64,000 nt of DNA from Paragyromitra xinjiangensis. Lineage: Eukaryota > Ascomycota > Pezizomycetes > Pezizales > Discinaceae. The notes beneath the pieces were generated by a model, which was not told the origin of the DNA, searched no databases, and saw nothing but the letters and a program-made list of their open reading frames with translations. The position numbers and the translations under genes are program-made. The stretch's first letter is position 1; every line of letters starts with the position of its first letter. Shown one piece after another: positions 63,085-64,000 of this stretch. The stretch is taken from assembly GCA_038503065.1 (NCBI GenBank), contig JBCAMK010000009.1:248001-312000 (forward strand). The letters are read 5' to 3'.

Positions 63085-64000
63085 GTGTGCGTGGAGGATA
63101 AATTGGATGGAGAACATTTTGTTATTTCTTGTAATCTTTCAAGCAACAATAAAACCATACAAACTCACGCACTATTGGACACTGGAGCCTCAGGATTTGC
63201 ATTCATGGATGAAGAATTTGCGCGTCACCACAATTTCCCCCTTATCCCCCTCAAAATTTCCCGCCAACTTGAGGTTATTGATGGTAGGCCCATTTCTTCG
63301 GGCGCCATCACTCATCTTGTACATTGCGGGCTTTCTATTTCAGATCATCAGGAAAAAGCCCCCTTCTTCGTAACACAACTTGGTCACTATCCGCTGGTCC
63401 TGTAATCCTGGATGAAGCATCACGACGTTTCTCTACAATTTGCAGCCAATAAAGTTACTTTTGGATCCGAACACTGCCGCACTCATTGCGCCCCCATCAA
63501 AATCCCGGTCACAACTCACGGCATTCAACTTCCAAAAGAACTTAAAATCCATTTCATCGGAGCTGCAGCTTTTAGCCGGCTAGCCAAGAAACGGACATCC
63601 CAGATTCTACGCCATTTCCCTGTGAAATCAGCAAAATTTTAGACAAACAAGCCACAAAGGAAGAATGGAAACAACGGATCCCCCTGGAATACCATGAGTT
63701 CCTGGACATGTTTGATGAATCCAAAGCCAATGGACTCCCCCCACGCCGTCCTTATGATCACAAGATACCCCTTCTCGCCGGGAAAGAACCACCCTTCGGG
63801 CCTCTCTATGGGATGTCAAGAGAAGAACTCTTGGTATTAAAAGAGTATATTGAAGACAACCTTGGAAAAGGGTTTATCCAAGCCAGCTCGTCACCAGCTG
63901 GAGCCCCAGTTCTCTTTGTGAAGAAAGCTGATGGATCCCTCCGTTTGTGCGTGGATTACCGAGGATTAAACAGTATTACCATTAAAGATCGCTATACTTC
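63085..64000 (+). pseudogene. pol: Element B pol, interrupted, runs off window
   Basis: Retropepsin LLDTGASGFAFMDEEF is present; a TAA at 63403-63405 (in CTGTAATCCTGG where A has CTAGGAATCCCTTGG) stops it. A second frame change is near 63606-63625 (GATTCTACG and a missing TG). Beyond that the reverse transcriptase start (LCVDYRGLN) reads to the window end. Confidence 0.8.

Larger units (their letters stand above)
61083..64000 (+). mobile_element. Element B: second copy of element A, cut by window end
   Basis: Starts with the same leader as A and matches it to the window end (reverse transcriptase region). The copies read as identical apart from a handful of clustered small indels. It is a direct tandem repeat of A. 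Confidence 0.85.

Noticed and set aside
13269..64000. tRNA, rRNA and CRISPR search by eye
   Set aside because: No tRNA cloverleaf with a convincing GTTCRANTC arm, no rRNA words, and the direct repeats are contiguous satellites rather than spaced repeats.

Overview
The window looks like filamentous ascomycete (Pezizomycotina) DNA. Host genes have short GT-AG introns (44 to 183 nt) with ACTAAC/CTAAC-type branch points, and the protein set is typical of such fungi: mitochondrial SCOT, argininosuccinate lyase, a SesB-lipase/NB-ARC NLR, an RBR ubiquitin ligase, F-box/ankyrin, and STAND-type N-terminal/ubiquitin-like-domain proteins. I cannot name the species; Leotiomycetes is only a guess.

Layout. 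1-314 is the edge of a minus-strand Ty3/gypsy-like protease ORF. 409-13268 is a nested block: an older element with inverted ends and a 40-bp minisatellite, into which an 11.3-kb LTR retrotransposon (element 1, 1809-13073, two identical 385-bp LTRs, 4-bp GCGC target duplication) has inserted. Element 1 carries gag, pol and an extra 1021-aa ORF that appears to contain a 2-oxoglutarate/Fe(II) dioxygenase fold. 13.3-16.4 kb is gene-poor with an LTR-like remnant. 16.4-51.2 kb is the host gene region: GST-like protein, a 3-exon conserved protein, an 8-exon NLR, an RBR ligase with a frame break, SCOT, three small or orphan proteins, F-box/ankyrin, argininosuccinate lyase, and a tandem pair of STAND-N/ubiquitin-like-domain paralogues (one with a premature stop). 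51.7-64 kb is again repeat-rich: an LTR-like remnant, a 46-bp minisatellite, a 161-bp near-perfect inverted repeat, and two tandem near-identical chromodomain-type gypsy copies (A and B, each broken at different places), separated by an insertion rich in a 15-bp-based satellite.

The most unusual points are: (i) the dioxygenase-like third ORF in element 1; (ii) textbook -1 ribosomal frameshift signals (slippery heptamer + short spacer + perfect stem) at the gag-pol junctions of both retrotransposon families; (iii) a CCGCGTCGACGC palindromic word repeated seven times across element 1, in LTRs, pol and ORF3, and not tied to one reading frame; (iv) a shared CATCAGCAAAAA terminus in both orientations at five places, each left-end copy lying about 0.4 kb before a GC-rich minisatellite, suggesting a family of minisatellite-carrying elements. 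All calls come from reading the sequence; no database search was possible.
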